NCBI GenBank assembly: GCA_030407005.1 | Contig: JAUDYN010000005.1 | Location: 434,001 to 498,000 of the forward strand | DNA length: 64,000 nucleotides | Direction: 5' to 3' | Source: Desarmillaria ectypa | Lineage: Eukaryota; Basidiomycota; Agaricomycetes; Agaricales; Physalacriaceae | Part shown: positions 11,513 to 23,251 of the stretch, one piece after another | Layout of the letters: every line of letters starts with the position of its first letter | Position numbering within the stretch: the first letter of the stretch is position 1 | Program-made: the position numbers and the translations under genes | The notes under the pieces: model-generated | The model's input: only the letters and a program-made list of their open reading frames with translations | What the model was told of the DNA's origin: nothing | Databases searched by the model: none

Positions 11513-14407
11513 ATGGCAGACAACGTCTACGAAGCTTGTGCAGATGTACTATCTCTTTTCCAGTCAATGCAAGATGATTTGGCCGCCATCCTCGACCCCG
11601 AAACAGGATTTGCGCCTCAGCTAAGAGCAATCTGTCGAAACCTGTAATCATGATTTCCTCGAATCTATTGTATGTTTAATAGTTTACCACAATCTACAGA
11701 ATAGCAGAGTACGAGGAGCAAACCCCCGACCGCGCAGCTGGCAGTGCATTGGACTTCTTGCGGTTAGAGGAGAATACATGGGGATTGCTGCAAGCTGTCA
11801 TGCCGTACGCCCATTCCCTATAAATTTTACTCTAAATCTGATTGAACACAGAGCACGAAAGACAGAATATTCCCCATTTGACTCTGCACGCGATTTGCTG
11901 CGCGAAAATCCCTACACACCGACGTCGACCGTCGCACAGGCTATTATGAATGCCTCGCCACTTCTCTCTGAACTCATTGTGATACGTGAATGGCTGCAAG
12001 AGACAGCACCGCCTCCACAACATCCTGAAGCCACTACCGGGTACTGGACATTTACGAAACATAATGTCGTTCAAGCCACTCGAACGGCTGCCGGGGGCAG
12101 GAGCGGGCTTGTCAAGGAGCTGGATCCAGATGCCGTCAATCGAGGGGACGGAAGAGCTCTGGCCTCGGATGATGCGGTGAGTCATGCTCAGTCTTATTTC
12201 CTACCCACGGACTCATGTCAAGCAGAACTTTGAAAAAAATCTCACTCAAGCGTTGTATTCGTTTGTTCGAGCAGGCCGGCTGGAAGAGGCAATTGAACTG
12301 TGTAGAAAGGCACACCAACCGTGGAGAGCGGCTAGTATACGTGGTTCACGGCTGTTTCAGTGGCGTCTACTATGTAAGAGTCCACTTCGTTCGGAGAGCC
12401 CTCATTCGTAACCTTCTCTCTTTTCGCAGCTCATGAAACAGCTGGTGACGAATCTGATGAGGATGACCCTGATATGTGGGTAGGGAATCGGAATCGTAGG
12501 TTGTGGAAAACAACGTGTACACGAGCTGCCCTCAACACCAACTTGCCGGAACACGAAAGGGTGCTCTATGCCGCACTTGCGCCTTCGCCACAGACGTTCA
12601 GTGTGCTGAAATCAGCGTGTCGCACATGGGAGGATTATCTATGGGCGCATGTCAGTATTATGTGTGAAGAGAAGGAGTTAATGGAAATGAACAAACTTGG
12701 TGGATGCTTTTGGGAGGGCGGGATGACTGCGGTGGAGAAAGGTATTACGTGGCTTGCCGAAGACAAGCAGGAAGAGGAGGAGGAGGAGTGGCAAAAGGAA
12801 GTTTTCCAGGTGTTGGAAGGTCTACGGACTGTGCCTGTGGAAGATGGGTAAGGAAGTTTTCTATGTTTCTTCTCCCGTGTCTTGACTCTGGTCGGCTTTT
12901 TAGACCCAGTGCAGACCATCCCTTACATTTCTCGCAGCTGCACATAATACTCGACCGAACAAGTGTGCTTTTGACTACATTCTCTGATGGTCTCAAGCAA
13001 GGTTTGTACCAGAAATCGTCTTTAGAGTGAGCATACTTGTCATTTTTCGTTCACGTATTCTTATTTTCGAGAGCAGATATGCACCAATGTGTCGATTTTT
13101 CGCTCATCTATGTCTCTTTTTGCAAATAATCGAAATCGCTGTCCCACCTGCTGCTGTACAGACGATTTTGGAAGCATATCTCCAAGTTCTTGAGGTTTGT
13201 TGGTTTGCCTCTTGGTGACTCCGAAGTTGACTGTGTTTAGGCTGCCGGTCAAAGAGATCTCATTGCGATGTACGCGGGTGCTTTGGGAGAGAATGCTATC
13301 AACAGATATGCAGTCTTCCTGGTCTCGCTGGAGCTGACTGCGGATCCTGCTGAGAGACGGCAAGCTTTGACACGAGCACGGGAACACGGACTTGATGTGG
13401 ATCGAGTAGCGGTTACCACCGCTGAGCAGACTATTGTCAATGCCTTCGACGTTCGTACCCTCTACTTCTCAGCGGCTGTGTTACTAATGAAGTTGGTTGC
13501 AGCTTCTGCCTCTTCTCAAAGGATCCTTGCCTTCGCTTGCTACTTTGCAGACATCACCCACTGATGTAGAGCTACTCTTGCTGAGGTCGATTGAGTGGAC
13601 AACGTTCATGGAATCGACTTATGATACAGCTCTGGAGCAAGCGAATGTGATTTTACGTTATTTCTTGGGTACGCTCAACTTATTGTCAGTCTTCACAATT
13701 CTGAATCTGTTTATGTGTAGCGTCCGGAAGAGTACAAGTCGCGCAACAGCTCCTTGGGATGTTGCCCCTGGACTTGGCGTCTATCAGTGAACCAGAGGAG
13801 CAAGCGACGGAGTACATGTACTACCGGCAGTTCTTTGTGATATGGGAGGCGCTGGAGAGGGTAGTTGAGATCCAAGCTATGGAGGTATTGCAGATGAGTA
13901 AGGAGACGAGAAATGATTGGCTGGAGGATTACAAGGTATGATATTAGTCGATTTGGGGAGGAAAACTCATTAGTTTGGTTTCCAGTCTTCGATCAACCAA
14001 GCAAAGTTTCTTATCGTGAAATTGTTAACTTCCGAGTGGCTTGTAGCAGATAGCGATCCCTCCAACGCAGACCAGCGGACGAACGATCTCATACGGATTC
14101 GCCAAATATATATTCCTGAGCTGATTATACGGTTGCATTATCTATTATTCAATTCACGGCAGTTGTTCCCTGAGTATATGCCCTTTCCCCTTCCGTTTCG
14201 CCTGCTTAGCTTTTTTTTCTCGTTAGGAACATGAAGCAAACGCTGGAGCTCGTCAACATTGTTGCCGATTCGCGGTATACGCTGTACAGTGACTTTGCCA
14301 ACGAGGATGGGCGGCGGTTGGGTGACTATTTGGCTGCGGTGCGGCAAGGCGTACTGGGCGGACTAGAGGGTGGGGGTTCGGACCCATTCAGGGTGTTAAC
14401 GATCTGA
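11513..14407 (+). CDS. NUP84: Nucleoporin NUP84/NUP107
   Basis: Scaffold nucleoporin of the Y-shaped Nup84/Nup107 complex, which builds the outer rings of the nuclear pore. The ATG at 11513 starts MADNVYEACADVLSLFQSMQ. The first intron (about 11645-11700) joins ICRN|LIAEYEEQTPDRA. Recognisable alpha-solenoid blocks follow: QALYSFVRAGRLEEAIELCR and AHQPWRAASIRGSRLFQWR (about 12250-12370), MWVGNRNRRLWKTTC, then HERVLYAALA. The C terminus contains DLIRIRQIYIPELIIRLHYL and ends DPFRVLTI at the TGA at 14405-14407. About ten short introns are needed. Length, order and motifs agree with the fungal Nup84/metazoan Nup107 family. Confidence 0.9.
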
Positions 14408-14565
14408 TAGCTCAACTTTTATACTTATACACCTTCCACGATCCAATGTACGGAGATTATTTTGTTACCAGAAACTGCGGCCAATTGTCAAGGCGATGTG
14501 GCTGTGCTGATCGCAGATGGATTTCGATCACACAGCCCGCCGGCCATTCTCTTCCAACTACTACC

Positions 14566-15750
14566 ATGCCTTTGTTAAAGCGCAATAACAACAAACCACT
14601 CGTCCCGCCTCTCGAATCAGAAAAACAGTCAGGCAAATCGTCTTCCTCTCCACGGCCAAGCTATCGGTCTAACGCTGCCACCTACGTTCCCAGCCGAGAT
14701 GGTAATCTGTACGAGAAAAGTACCCGCAGCGATGGCGACTTTACACCTCCAGAGGATAGCTATAGAGACAAATACAGTCGTGGAAATAGCGTTGGCGACG
14801 TATACTCTCGCGGTGATGCTCAACTAGACCAGGATCGCAACGAGTTGTTCTCAGGCTACAATCCAGCAAAGTCAGGAGGATCTGGCCGTTTCTTCGACGG
14901 ACCAAGGGGTAGGGACGTTCCTCCAGGAGAAGAGAACGATGAAGATACTGAAGGCATCAAGCAGCAGACGAAGTTTGTGAAACAGGAGAGTGTCAACTCT
15001 GCCAGGAATGCACTACGTTTGGCGCGAGAGGCGGAGGATGTCGCGAGGGGCACTCTGGGAAAGCTTGGTGATCAATCAGGTCTGTTTTATCTTTTGGTCT
15101 TTATAATATAATACCAAGTATAATTCGTTACAGAGAAACTCGCAAACACCGAGATGCACCTTGACGTTGCCAAGGGACACTCATCCCGAGCCAGCGACAA
15201 AACGGATGAACTCAAAAAGCTCAACCGTTCCATCTTCCGACCAGTCGTTACCTGGAATAAGGATGCCAAACGTGCAGCCGAGGAAGCCAAAGTGCAAGCT
15301 CGGTACGAAGATCAGCGCCTGGAACGTGAGAAGGCGATGAGGGATATCCGTGATACCCAGAATCGTCTCGGTCAGGCGCAAACGTACGGCCGGGCGGAAG
15401 AAGTTGAGGAGCTTACTGGGGGTCGTCGATTCAAGACGGCGGAGCAGCTCAGCGAGCGTAAGGCCCATCGCGCGCGGTACCAGTTCGAGGCTACCGCATC
15501 TGATGACGAGCTGGAGAATGAGCTAGATGATAACCTCGATGAAATTGGAGATGCGACGAAGAGGTTGAAGGCCCTGGGCATGGCTATGGGCCAGGAATTG
15601 GAATCGCAGAATACCCGGATTGACAATATCAGTGGTAAGACGGAAGGACTCGATGACAAGTTGTACAACGTTACCCATCGAGTAAGTGCTCTCACAATCT
15701 CAGCTTTGACGTGGTATTCATTGAGTGGTATCTAGCAAAAGAAATTTTGA
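14566..15750 (+). CDS. SEC9: t-SNARE SEC9 (SNAP-25 family)
   Basis: Plasma-membrane Qbc-SNARE that pairs with syntaxin-type Sso and v-SNARE Snc for exocytosis. The ATG at 14566 gives MPLLKRNNNKPLVPPLESEK, preferred over an upstream in-frame ATG at 14446. A low-complexity N-terminal part (RGD/Ser-rich) is followed by the first coiled-coil SNARE motif (SARNALRLAREAEDVARGTL), an intron at about 15080-15134, a linker with ELKKLNRSIFRPVVTWNKDA, and the second SNARE motif (GDATKRLKALGMAMGQELES with DNISGKTEGLDDKLYNVTHR). A last intron (15681 to about 15735) gives the short ending QKKF with TGA at 15748-15750. There is no transmembrane segment, as expected. Confidence 0.88.
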
Positions 15751-16404
15751 ATTTGCGTTCCATTTCATCAAGATACGGATTATATGGACGTTACAACAAC
15801 ATGGACTGAGGACACAAGGCATCTATGTAGAATATACCACTGTACTATCTTCTGTTCAAGCTTCACAACTGAGCGACGGCGGGATTTGTTATTGTACATT
15901 ATACTACATGGTACTTATTCAGGGAGAACAGCGCGTCACTTCTTCCTAGAGACAAAGAAAGATGGGGCTTCCGCAAAGAGTCTGATATCTCCGTTAGAAT
16001 GTCCAAATTCACAGACATAGTCGCTATTGAGATCTTAATGTTGTCGAGGACAGCGACGTTAAAGAGCCGTAGGTTTTCTGGAGTAGTTTGAAATGGTCAA
16101 CAGGACGAAAAACCAAGGCACTGTGTAGAGTGTAGAGTGTTTTACAATAAAAGAAATTGTTGATTTTTATAATGTATCGAGCTGCAAAGATATGGAAATA
16201 GCATGACTTTGAAATGTACTGGTCGCCACTAATGCGATGCAACAGAAGTAATCTTCTTGACATGGACCGGAGCACAGGTTCACATATGAGTGAATTACGA
16301 GTAATTCACAGTGGTTAACGACGGCGCTAGGCTGGGCTCATGTCCACCAGACATTAGTCCTCAGGTTCCCACCAGCGAATTACAATAAGAGTAGTAAATT
16401 TACT
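15751..16404. other. Intergenic region without recognised gene
   Basis: AT-rich 3' flank shared by SEC9 (plus) and the kinase pseudogene (minus). It contains a short direct repeat, GTGTAGAGTGTAGAGTG, near 16123-16140. No gene was recognised. Confidence 0.4.
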
Positions 16405-18822
16405 TCAATGGAACATAATTACCATGAAACAAGAACCTGATGCTACGCCTTCGTCCTCTTCTTTGCGCGTTGATTGCTGACCGACTTGACAGCCCTTGGG
16501 TTTGACTACGTAGACTGACTTCTCCTGCTTGCCGATCAGCACTAGTATCATTATACCTTCCCGTCTGCCGAAGCTTCGGCGCGTGGTCCTCATTCGAGTT
16601 CTCGTCTTCATTAACCTTGTCAAGAAACTTCTTAGTTACAGTGCCCCTCGGGGGGACATTCACGGAAATTGTCGGCGTCGTTTTCAGGAGGGTCGTAGTC
16701 GGCATAGTTCTCTTCTTTGAGACCATCGGGAGTCCAGTCGACCTCATCCTCAGCCCCTTCACGTGTGGGCTGGTCTTCTAGTTGGAAGAATTGAACGTCC
16801 ATTATGGCTCCCATAACTGCGCTTTTCAACATCTCTTCGAAATACAGTTGTTCAAACAGTTTCGCAAAGTGACTGTATTGGGGAAAGTATTCCTGAGCCT
16901 CCACAGATGTGTACGCATCGTCGAGGGCTGTGGGAATGACGTCGAGCGCTACTGTTACGTCCCGAAATTCCTTTGGAAGACACAGGGTGATGGCGACATT
17001 CTTCTGAATATTAGAGAAAGTGAAGGCGTGCCAGAGACCCTTCGGCATCATGGGGGAATAGGTCATTGAAGTATTCCTTCTGTAGCCTCCGGGCGTCTTG
17101 ATCCCTTTTGATCGTCGAAGACTCTGTGGTAAATAAAGAGTGAACACCGATCCACTAAAGCGATTCCGCATCACGATAGAAATTATGAAGGAACAGTGCA
17201 AGATGTGCTACCGCGACATCTCGTTGGTGCGGTAATATCGAATCAAGTTCTAAAGCCAGGGTGACATAGTTGACTGCCTGCTTTGCTTTAAAGAGATACC
17301 GTTTCCACTGAGCTTCCGTGGCCATGAAAATGGGTGTTCCCTGCAGTAAGAAAATTAGATACGAAAGCACATGTGATAAGGTAGGCCCACTGTTTAGGAT
17401 CACTTTTTAGAAAGGAGGATAGAAACACCTTAGCATGTTCCAAGTCTGATATCTCTCCTCTGTTGCCGGAACAAATCAAAATGTTTCCTGACGATATGTC
17501 TCGGTGGACATATGAAGTGATATATAGATGTTTCAATTCTGAAATGATGGTCTTAGCCAATGACAAATGACTGATAGAAAAGGATTCTGACCTGTAAAGG
17601 CATGAAGGGGTCCAGTGAATAGCATTTTCTGATTCTGGACCTTGTCTAGGGGAGTACCAACTTTGGTAAACAGCACCCGAACGTGTTTACGTCCAGTATA
17701 CAGGTGCTGTGGATGATGCCGTTGACTTGGACCAGCTAAAGCGCCTCCTACGGGGTCGGCAGTATTTGAGAAAATCGTTGTCGGGAGTCTCGATGCCGCG
17801 GAAGAGCTCGGCCAACGCTTTGCATCATACATACAGTATGAGTCCGAAGGAGATGCTATGGCGTCTTCGGTTTTGTCTGTGCGAATCACCACTTCGCATG
17901 CATGTATGTCCATGAAGTACTGTTTATAGAGGAAGGGGTTCTCCCTCGCCTCAGGATCGTTAGCTTCAAATGCGCTGGAAGATGTCTTTTGAATATCGCT
18001 CTCCGTTCGCTAATCCAAGGGCATCCAGAAGTCCTTGAGCGCATATTCTGAGTACGTCTGATCGCTGAGTTTTCGAATGCTCCACACTCTAGTTGCACGA
18101 GATAAAATAAAAGAAGCTCGAGAAGCGCTCAGGAATTCAGCGGTCCGGTAGGTCTCCCCATCGATGAGATAGTCATACTGAATGCGATAACGAGCTGAAC
18201 AGGCTTTGAGCAGGACTGCTACTCTGGTGATTGTGGAATCGTAGCCTAGTTCTTACGTGCATCCAAATGCTACCACATAGTTTATCAAGTAACGATACTC
18301 CTAGAGTAATGTCAATACCTGTCGGCGAACGAAAGCATATCCACGCACCAAAATAAAATCGAAGGGTTCTGACACGACTATCATAGCTCTTGAGAAGAAC
18401 CAAAACAAGGTCATAGTATTCGCGATGGTCATTCCAAACATGAAGCGTCGGCAAGAATCAGCATACATCATATGGGCTGCATTCCCAAGAATCTTCTTGT
18501 TATTCTGGAAATGGTAGTCGTCAGCTTCGGCCAACCATTCCATACAGGGGTTGATAGGGAACAGAGTCCACCGTACGTTCGGTTGAAGAGACCCATTGAT
18601 TTGTGAACGAGTGGCAATGTCATCAATTTGCGTAGAGCTGACGACCTGAGGGAGGAAGGACTGCTGAAAGTCACCCAGAGGTACAGAAAGCACATTGCGA
18701 ACATCATCCAGGATAGAATCTTCATACTGATTCATAGTAGATCCGGCAGGGGGTATTGAGAGATCAGACGCGGTTAGAGTACATGTAATTAGTCGAGAGC
18801 TATCGGATATAGTAGACGACAC
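16405..18822 (-). pseudogene. Fungal-type protein kinase FunK1, broken
   Basis: FunK1 kinases are expanded in mushroom-forming fungi. Family blocks follow in order on the minus strand: CRRFMFGMTIANTMTLFWF (about 18450-18400), ELGYDSTITRVAVLLKACSA (about 18250-18195), FLSASRASFILSRATRVWSI, ALKDFWMPLD, KNPFLYKQYFMDIH-like, the catalytic loop YVHRDISSGNILIC (about 17510-17465), SDLEHAK as the DFG-equivalent region, GTPIFMATEAQ (about 17340-17310) and a C-terminal lobe ending in an acidic tail. At least two stops interrupt the frame: TAA at 18255-18253, just before ELGYDSTI, and TAG at 18012-18010, inside WMPLD|RTESDIQ. No splice site removes either. The start is uncertain, with no good ATG at the 5' end except ATG at 18736. 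The 3' end is also uncertain (16632, or 16405 with one more exon). Confidence 0.7.
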
Positions 18823-18849
18823 TGTTAGGGTGAACAGACGCTGAAGACC

Positions 18850-19867
18850 TTATTTTCATGCAAGTGAGAATCCAGTAGCGACAGTTGCCGGTCCCCAGTT
18901 CTTTCCTTTTGTACAAAGAAACAGTGGGCTGTATCTGAACTGTATCCATCTTCTTGTTGACTTGGTGCTGCTCATTCAAGAAGAATAAAATAAAATACAC
19001 CATGTAGAAAAGTACTTGTTGGTGCAAAAAACTCGCTCGGCGGCCGTGCCGCCAGCTCTCATTTTGCACAATCTACATCTCAGAGTGATATATACTTTTC
19101 ATTCGAACTGCTTGTCCCTGCATATGTGCCTTAGGTCTCGAACAAGAAAATATTACCTACTACGTACCGTACAGTGTGCCCCGACCAATAGGGAGACATC
19201 GGGATTGAAGTATGCTTAGCCACAGGCGGCATCAATCCTGCCGTGAAGCCGTTGCATGCCGCATGCTCGCTAATCACTCCACATTACATCAGCCGGCCCC
19301 GAGTATAGCCCCTGTCCAAACAGTTACGCCTTGCTATGACCTTCTGTCGTGTTTTCTTATTCTTGGAAAGAATCGGGAACACGTGGCCACTACGGACAAT
19401 AACGCCGCATATTCTGAGCTAAATGCGAGAACAATGGGCAGCGGCCGGTCGCCTTCGAGGCCATTTAAAATTCTCTATGGAATGTATTTGTGCTTCTGGG
19501 CTGATACTTCTGGCCTTGAAGTAGAAAGACATAGGTTTCCTGTGCAAGCCGACATAGTGCGATTCAGAGAAAGGAGTGATTCCGTAAGTTTCACCAGTTT
19601 CAAGTTTGTACCGTCCACCGACATGTGAAGATATGTTCCATAAATATTCGTGGGCAGAAACTTGACATCAGGCCCAATTAGAGTAACAAGGTATCTCTGA
19701 AGAGTGCGTACGTCCGATGGGTGAAGAAAAACGATGCTTGTTGGGCTAAAGCTCTTTGCACTACCCATGATGTACGGTCGAATATCTCCCACAAAGAAAA
19801 CATCGAATGTTGGCTTTACTATGCCGAACTGGCTCTAAAAAGCAAAGGATGCTCTCACCATTTCCTT
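18850..19867. other. Intergenic region, no confident gene
   Basis: A 105-codon minus-strand frame at 19792-19475 and an overlapping plus-strand frame at 19212-19628 are open, but neither shows a domain or a clear splice pattern. I leave both unassigned. Confidence 0.35.
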
Positions 19868-20430
19868 TGCGGCTCTCTCACACACCCGACTGAAGCGCCT
19901 TTTCATTGAAGATGCCAAAGCTCCGTGCTGGTTTTCACGTCGAAGGACCGACTTCTTTCACGTCCCCACCCACTGCGTACCCTCATCCAAGTCATCCTTG
20001 CGCCCTTATACGTCATCATCCCACGTGAGATTTTTTTAATGACCGTATCTACGCCAATGCATCTTGGGCCTTGAAGCTCACTTCTACACCTGCGGTAGCA
20101 TCGACTAATGCTCCGGGAGGTGGTGCGGGGGCATACGCACTAACGCAAATTCGCGGTGGCTGCTGAAGGTGCAGACCCTAGATTTTTCGCTGGTCAGAGG
20201 AAGTCAGGAAACGGAACTACACAGCACTAGCTATCCAATGGATAGCGTATATGTGTTATTCCAGGAAGCTGGGTTAACCGTGGAGGAGAAGCGTCGGCTC
20301 ACATTGAAGGACCGAAAATGCATCGCCAAACGACTCCACACGAATGAGGCTGGGAAGTTTGCTCCCTGTGCTATAGCATTGGAGTCAAGACGCATTGAAG
20401 GGATTGCCTTGTGTCCTAGTTGATGTGGGT
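19868..20430 (+). pseudogene. Degenerate 5' fragment of the HET-like membrane gene
   Basis: The DNA aligns by eye with the first third of the intact gene at 31833: CCCGTGCTGGTTTTCCCGCA-like DNA near 19925, GGTGGTGCGGGGGCATACGC near 20115, and the protein block SYPMDSVYVLFQEAGL near 20230-20275 against SYPMDSAYVLFQEAGL in the intact copy. The reading frame is broken several times, and similarity ends near KDRKCIAKRL, about 200 codons into the family. It is a truncated and mutated paralogue, about 12 kb from the intact copy and in the same orientation. Confidence 0.75.
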
Positions 20431-20731
20431 TTACTATCTTTCGGTTTTTGGGATTCATATTGAGGGTTTTCCTCAGAATATCCTTCCGACGCGGGAAGTG
20501 GGGCATTGGAGGCGATCGTATTTGCTAGGTTTGAGGATGATGTGAGGGGGCGGTAGCGTTGTGTAATTTAGTTTTACATCTCTGTGACGGTTTTGTGTAT
20601 TAGTCACCCTTTAGGCCTTTAGGTTTCTTCATGTAATGATGATTTTAGGGAATTCTACACCACAACCGTCGCCTCGGGTGAGATAAATGACGACGATAAT
20701 CAGCCAGGCGCAAAATCTAGCAAGGAATACG

Positions 20732-22658
20732 TCACACTTTAGACGTTGAAGTATCGACAGCAGCGGTCAGCGACAACTCAAACTGTTCGCTAGCGGTCGA
20801 TGCGGCATCAGTGGTCTGCGAGCGTACACTTGGGCCCGCAAAATCTGGAATGGAAGATTGCTCTGTCTGTGAGTGGTTATCCATCTTATCTCGAAGGAAT
20901 TCTCGGGAGTTGAGACTAGGACAAAAAGATGTGAGTTTCGCTCAAATTGTGAACAAGGATCAGACTTACATCGCTAGAAATGAATTGAGATATGCTAGAA
21001 AGTCCAAGGTATTCAATAATGATGCAGAACTGCTAAATGGATGAACTATACATTTAGAAAAAAGGAACGAGATCCCTCCATATATCGTCGCATCAGGGAG
21101 CACGAGGTACTATTGAGATTTCGTCGAGTGAGGACGTGGACCGACGCAGTCGAATGGTCTTACGGTAATGAGTGATCCTAGTGAAAGGAATCTGTTGTAG
21201 AAGCTCAGTAGCAGACATGCGAAGATGGCACGAAAAAAACTGACGTCGTGATGAGGTTCGTATTGATAGTAAATAACATGAGGATAGTGATGACATGGTT
21301 GCTCCTGTAGTAAAACAGAGATAAATTAGTTCTGTGATATGATAGGATCAAAGAAATGCCAAATACGCACCTTTTCATCCCTGATCGGGAACGATAGAGA
21401 CTCAGAGCTTCAAAATGGTCATATGAGATCATCGTCACTCATATAACTACGGAGAGAAAGAGCGCCCACTCATCGCTATAGTCATGGCAACATCAAAAGC
21501 AATTCCGCTCGAAGCTGAAAGTTTCCAGGAGAGCTGATGCGTTGTTCATCAGCTGGGCTTTTGTTATGAGTGGGAGTAACCCACAGTAAAGTCGGGTGTA
21601 TTGTTAGTCAAGAGGCGGTGCCTGTAGCCAAAGATAGATAGAGCTATGGAATATTATTAGTGCTATTGAGCTTGCACAAATGTATAAGCATACCAACGTA
21701 TGAGGCTACGTAATGAAATGTGAAGCTCGTAAGCCTAATATAACGGAAGTTTCGTCCTACTGACCAAAGCTAAGGAATGCCAATGAGACCTATGATCAGT
21801 CGTAAGGAAGTTATAAGGCGCATACAGAAGGAGTACTCACCGCGATAGCGATAAATGCGATTCGTACGCGGAGATGCACTGAAGAGGCACTGAAAGTCCA
21901 TATGCGCCAACAGAAGAATCTATAAACTAATGTCATCTTAACGCTCGCTGGTAGAATGATTTCTTACAGCTGTACCAAAAGAATGGAGCAGATCTATTCC
22001 AATAGGCATTCTTGAAGAAAGGGGAAAAAGGAACGAGAACTTACTCCAACAATTCCCTCATCCTGTAAAATACTTCGTTCAAATCACGACGGTACAAAAA
22101 AAATCATTTGAACCCACATATGTAATTAACCTGGTTATTATCAGTGAGAGACGCGCATATGAGTGTAAGAAAGAAACACACTCACGCTTCGCCGCTACTC
22201 GGTCCTCCTGTCGGAAGTGCAGCCGGATTGGCATAGTCAGTAATCAGAAAACGGTACATCCCTGCCAACATCAAGCACTGGTGTGCGGTGTCTAGTCCCT
22301 ATATATGATCGCAATGAGAATGTACTCGACGAGATAGTGATAGAATTATTCACGCTACAATTCATATGAGCCTTACTAATGCTGACTAGTTCAGCAGAGC
22401 ATGACTTACAAAAGAATGAAGACAAATAACTTCATTGGCCAACTGTCAAATCTAGTCCTATTTGAAGTGATGTACAGAAATGTCTGCACGCAAATGACAC
22501 CGTACAGACTTAGTCGAGCCGCATTAGAGCTCTTGCAACAATTTGAGGAAGAGAACGAGTACGCACACTGTGGAGATACTAGACCCAATGTAGAGGGCTC
22601 CCAAAGTGTTGTCGAAAGCTGGAAGTGCAATAGGTTTTCCGGTCGATTCTGTCGACAT
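20732..22658 (-). CDS. DUF6534-type seven-helix membrane protein
   Basis: An integral membrane protein family expanded in Agaricomycetes, with unknown function. The ATG at 22658 starts MSTESTGKPIALPAFDNTLG; a GTGCGT donor and CTAAG acceptor give GSSISTV|LYGVICVQTFLYI, the usual first helix. Later exons give LDTAHQCLMLAGMYRFLITD and YANPAALP (about 22290-22210), HLRVRIAFIAIA|VSLAFL (about 21880-21780), SNHVITILMLFTINTNLITT (about 21300-21240), YLVLPDATIYGGISFLFSK (about 21110-21055), and YLNSFLAILNSREFLRDKM (split near 20970/20925). It ends DTSTSKV with TGA at 20734-20732. The joint between the exon ending VFILL and LDTAHQ appears out of frame by one base in my reading, so either an unusual splice site or a frameshift exists there. 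Several middle junctions are approximate. Confidence 0.7.
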
Positions 22659-23251
22659 AATTTTGAGGTCAGTGTAAAAAGGATTGGCAGAAAAACAAAA
22701 GTCCTTTCATTCGTAGTGTTTATACCTCTTCTTCAACATACTATAGCTGTATACGGACAGCCGGCGTGATCGCTTGTGATCAAACGTGAGATTAGCGCGC
22801 AACTAGGCCGGATAGAGAGGTGAGAATAGATGTCATACCACTACATTTTGTTAGGATACCGTTGCCGTCGTGGAATCCAGGCAGTAACAAAGCAGTAAAT
22901 TCGGTCGGAGTATTGGAGAGTATTGGCTGCGCAGTACACGCTGCGGCAGAATTACTATGCGACGCCTGTATTTCGAAGTCCAGTAAACCCATGCTCATTG
23001 AACAGGAGGAAACTTGGTGGGCCATGTATTGATACAGCCAGAATCGGCAATTGCCGGAGTCAAACTGCCGGGACAATTTAGCTATAAATAGGCATTGCCG
23101 CTTGCAATTGGCTCAATGGCTTGGGAAAATCAACCGAGCACGGTTGTATTTCCGTGTCTCGGCATTGACAGTGATGTAGCCTGACCGTTTCAAGGACGGT
23201 TACCGTCTGTCTCATCATCCCTCTCTAGTCCCAGTACCACTCTCGGCTCTC
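22659..23251. promoter_or_regulatory. Divergent promoter region of DUF6534 gene and SDR-A
   Basis: Both genes start at the edges of this 593-base interval and point outward. A TATA-like element, TATAAATAG, is at 23084-23092, about 160 bases upstream of the SDR-A start. No coding signal was recognised inside. Confidence 0.45.

Noticed and set aside
14446..14565. Upstream in-frame ATG for SEC9
   Set aside because: The added residues (Cys/Arg-rich) do not resemble a SEC9 N terminus, and the ATG at 14566 starts a typical one. It could still be a leader variant.
19475..19792. Minus-strand 105-codon frame
   Set aside because: It is open but has no recognisable motif or exon partner, so it is not annotated as a gene.
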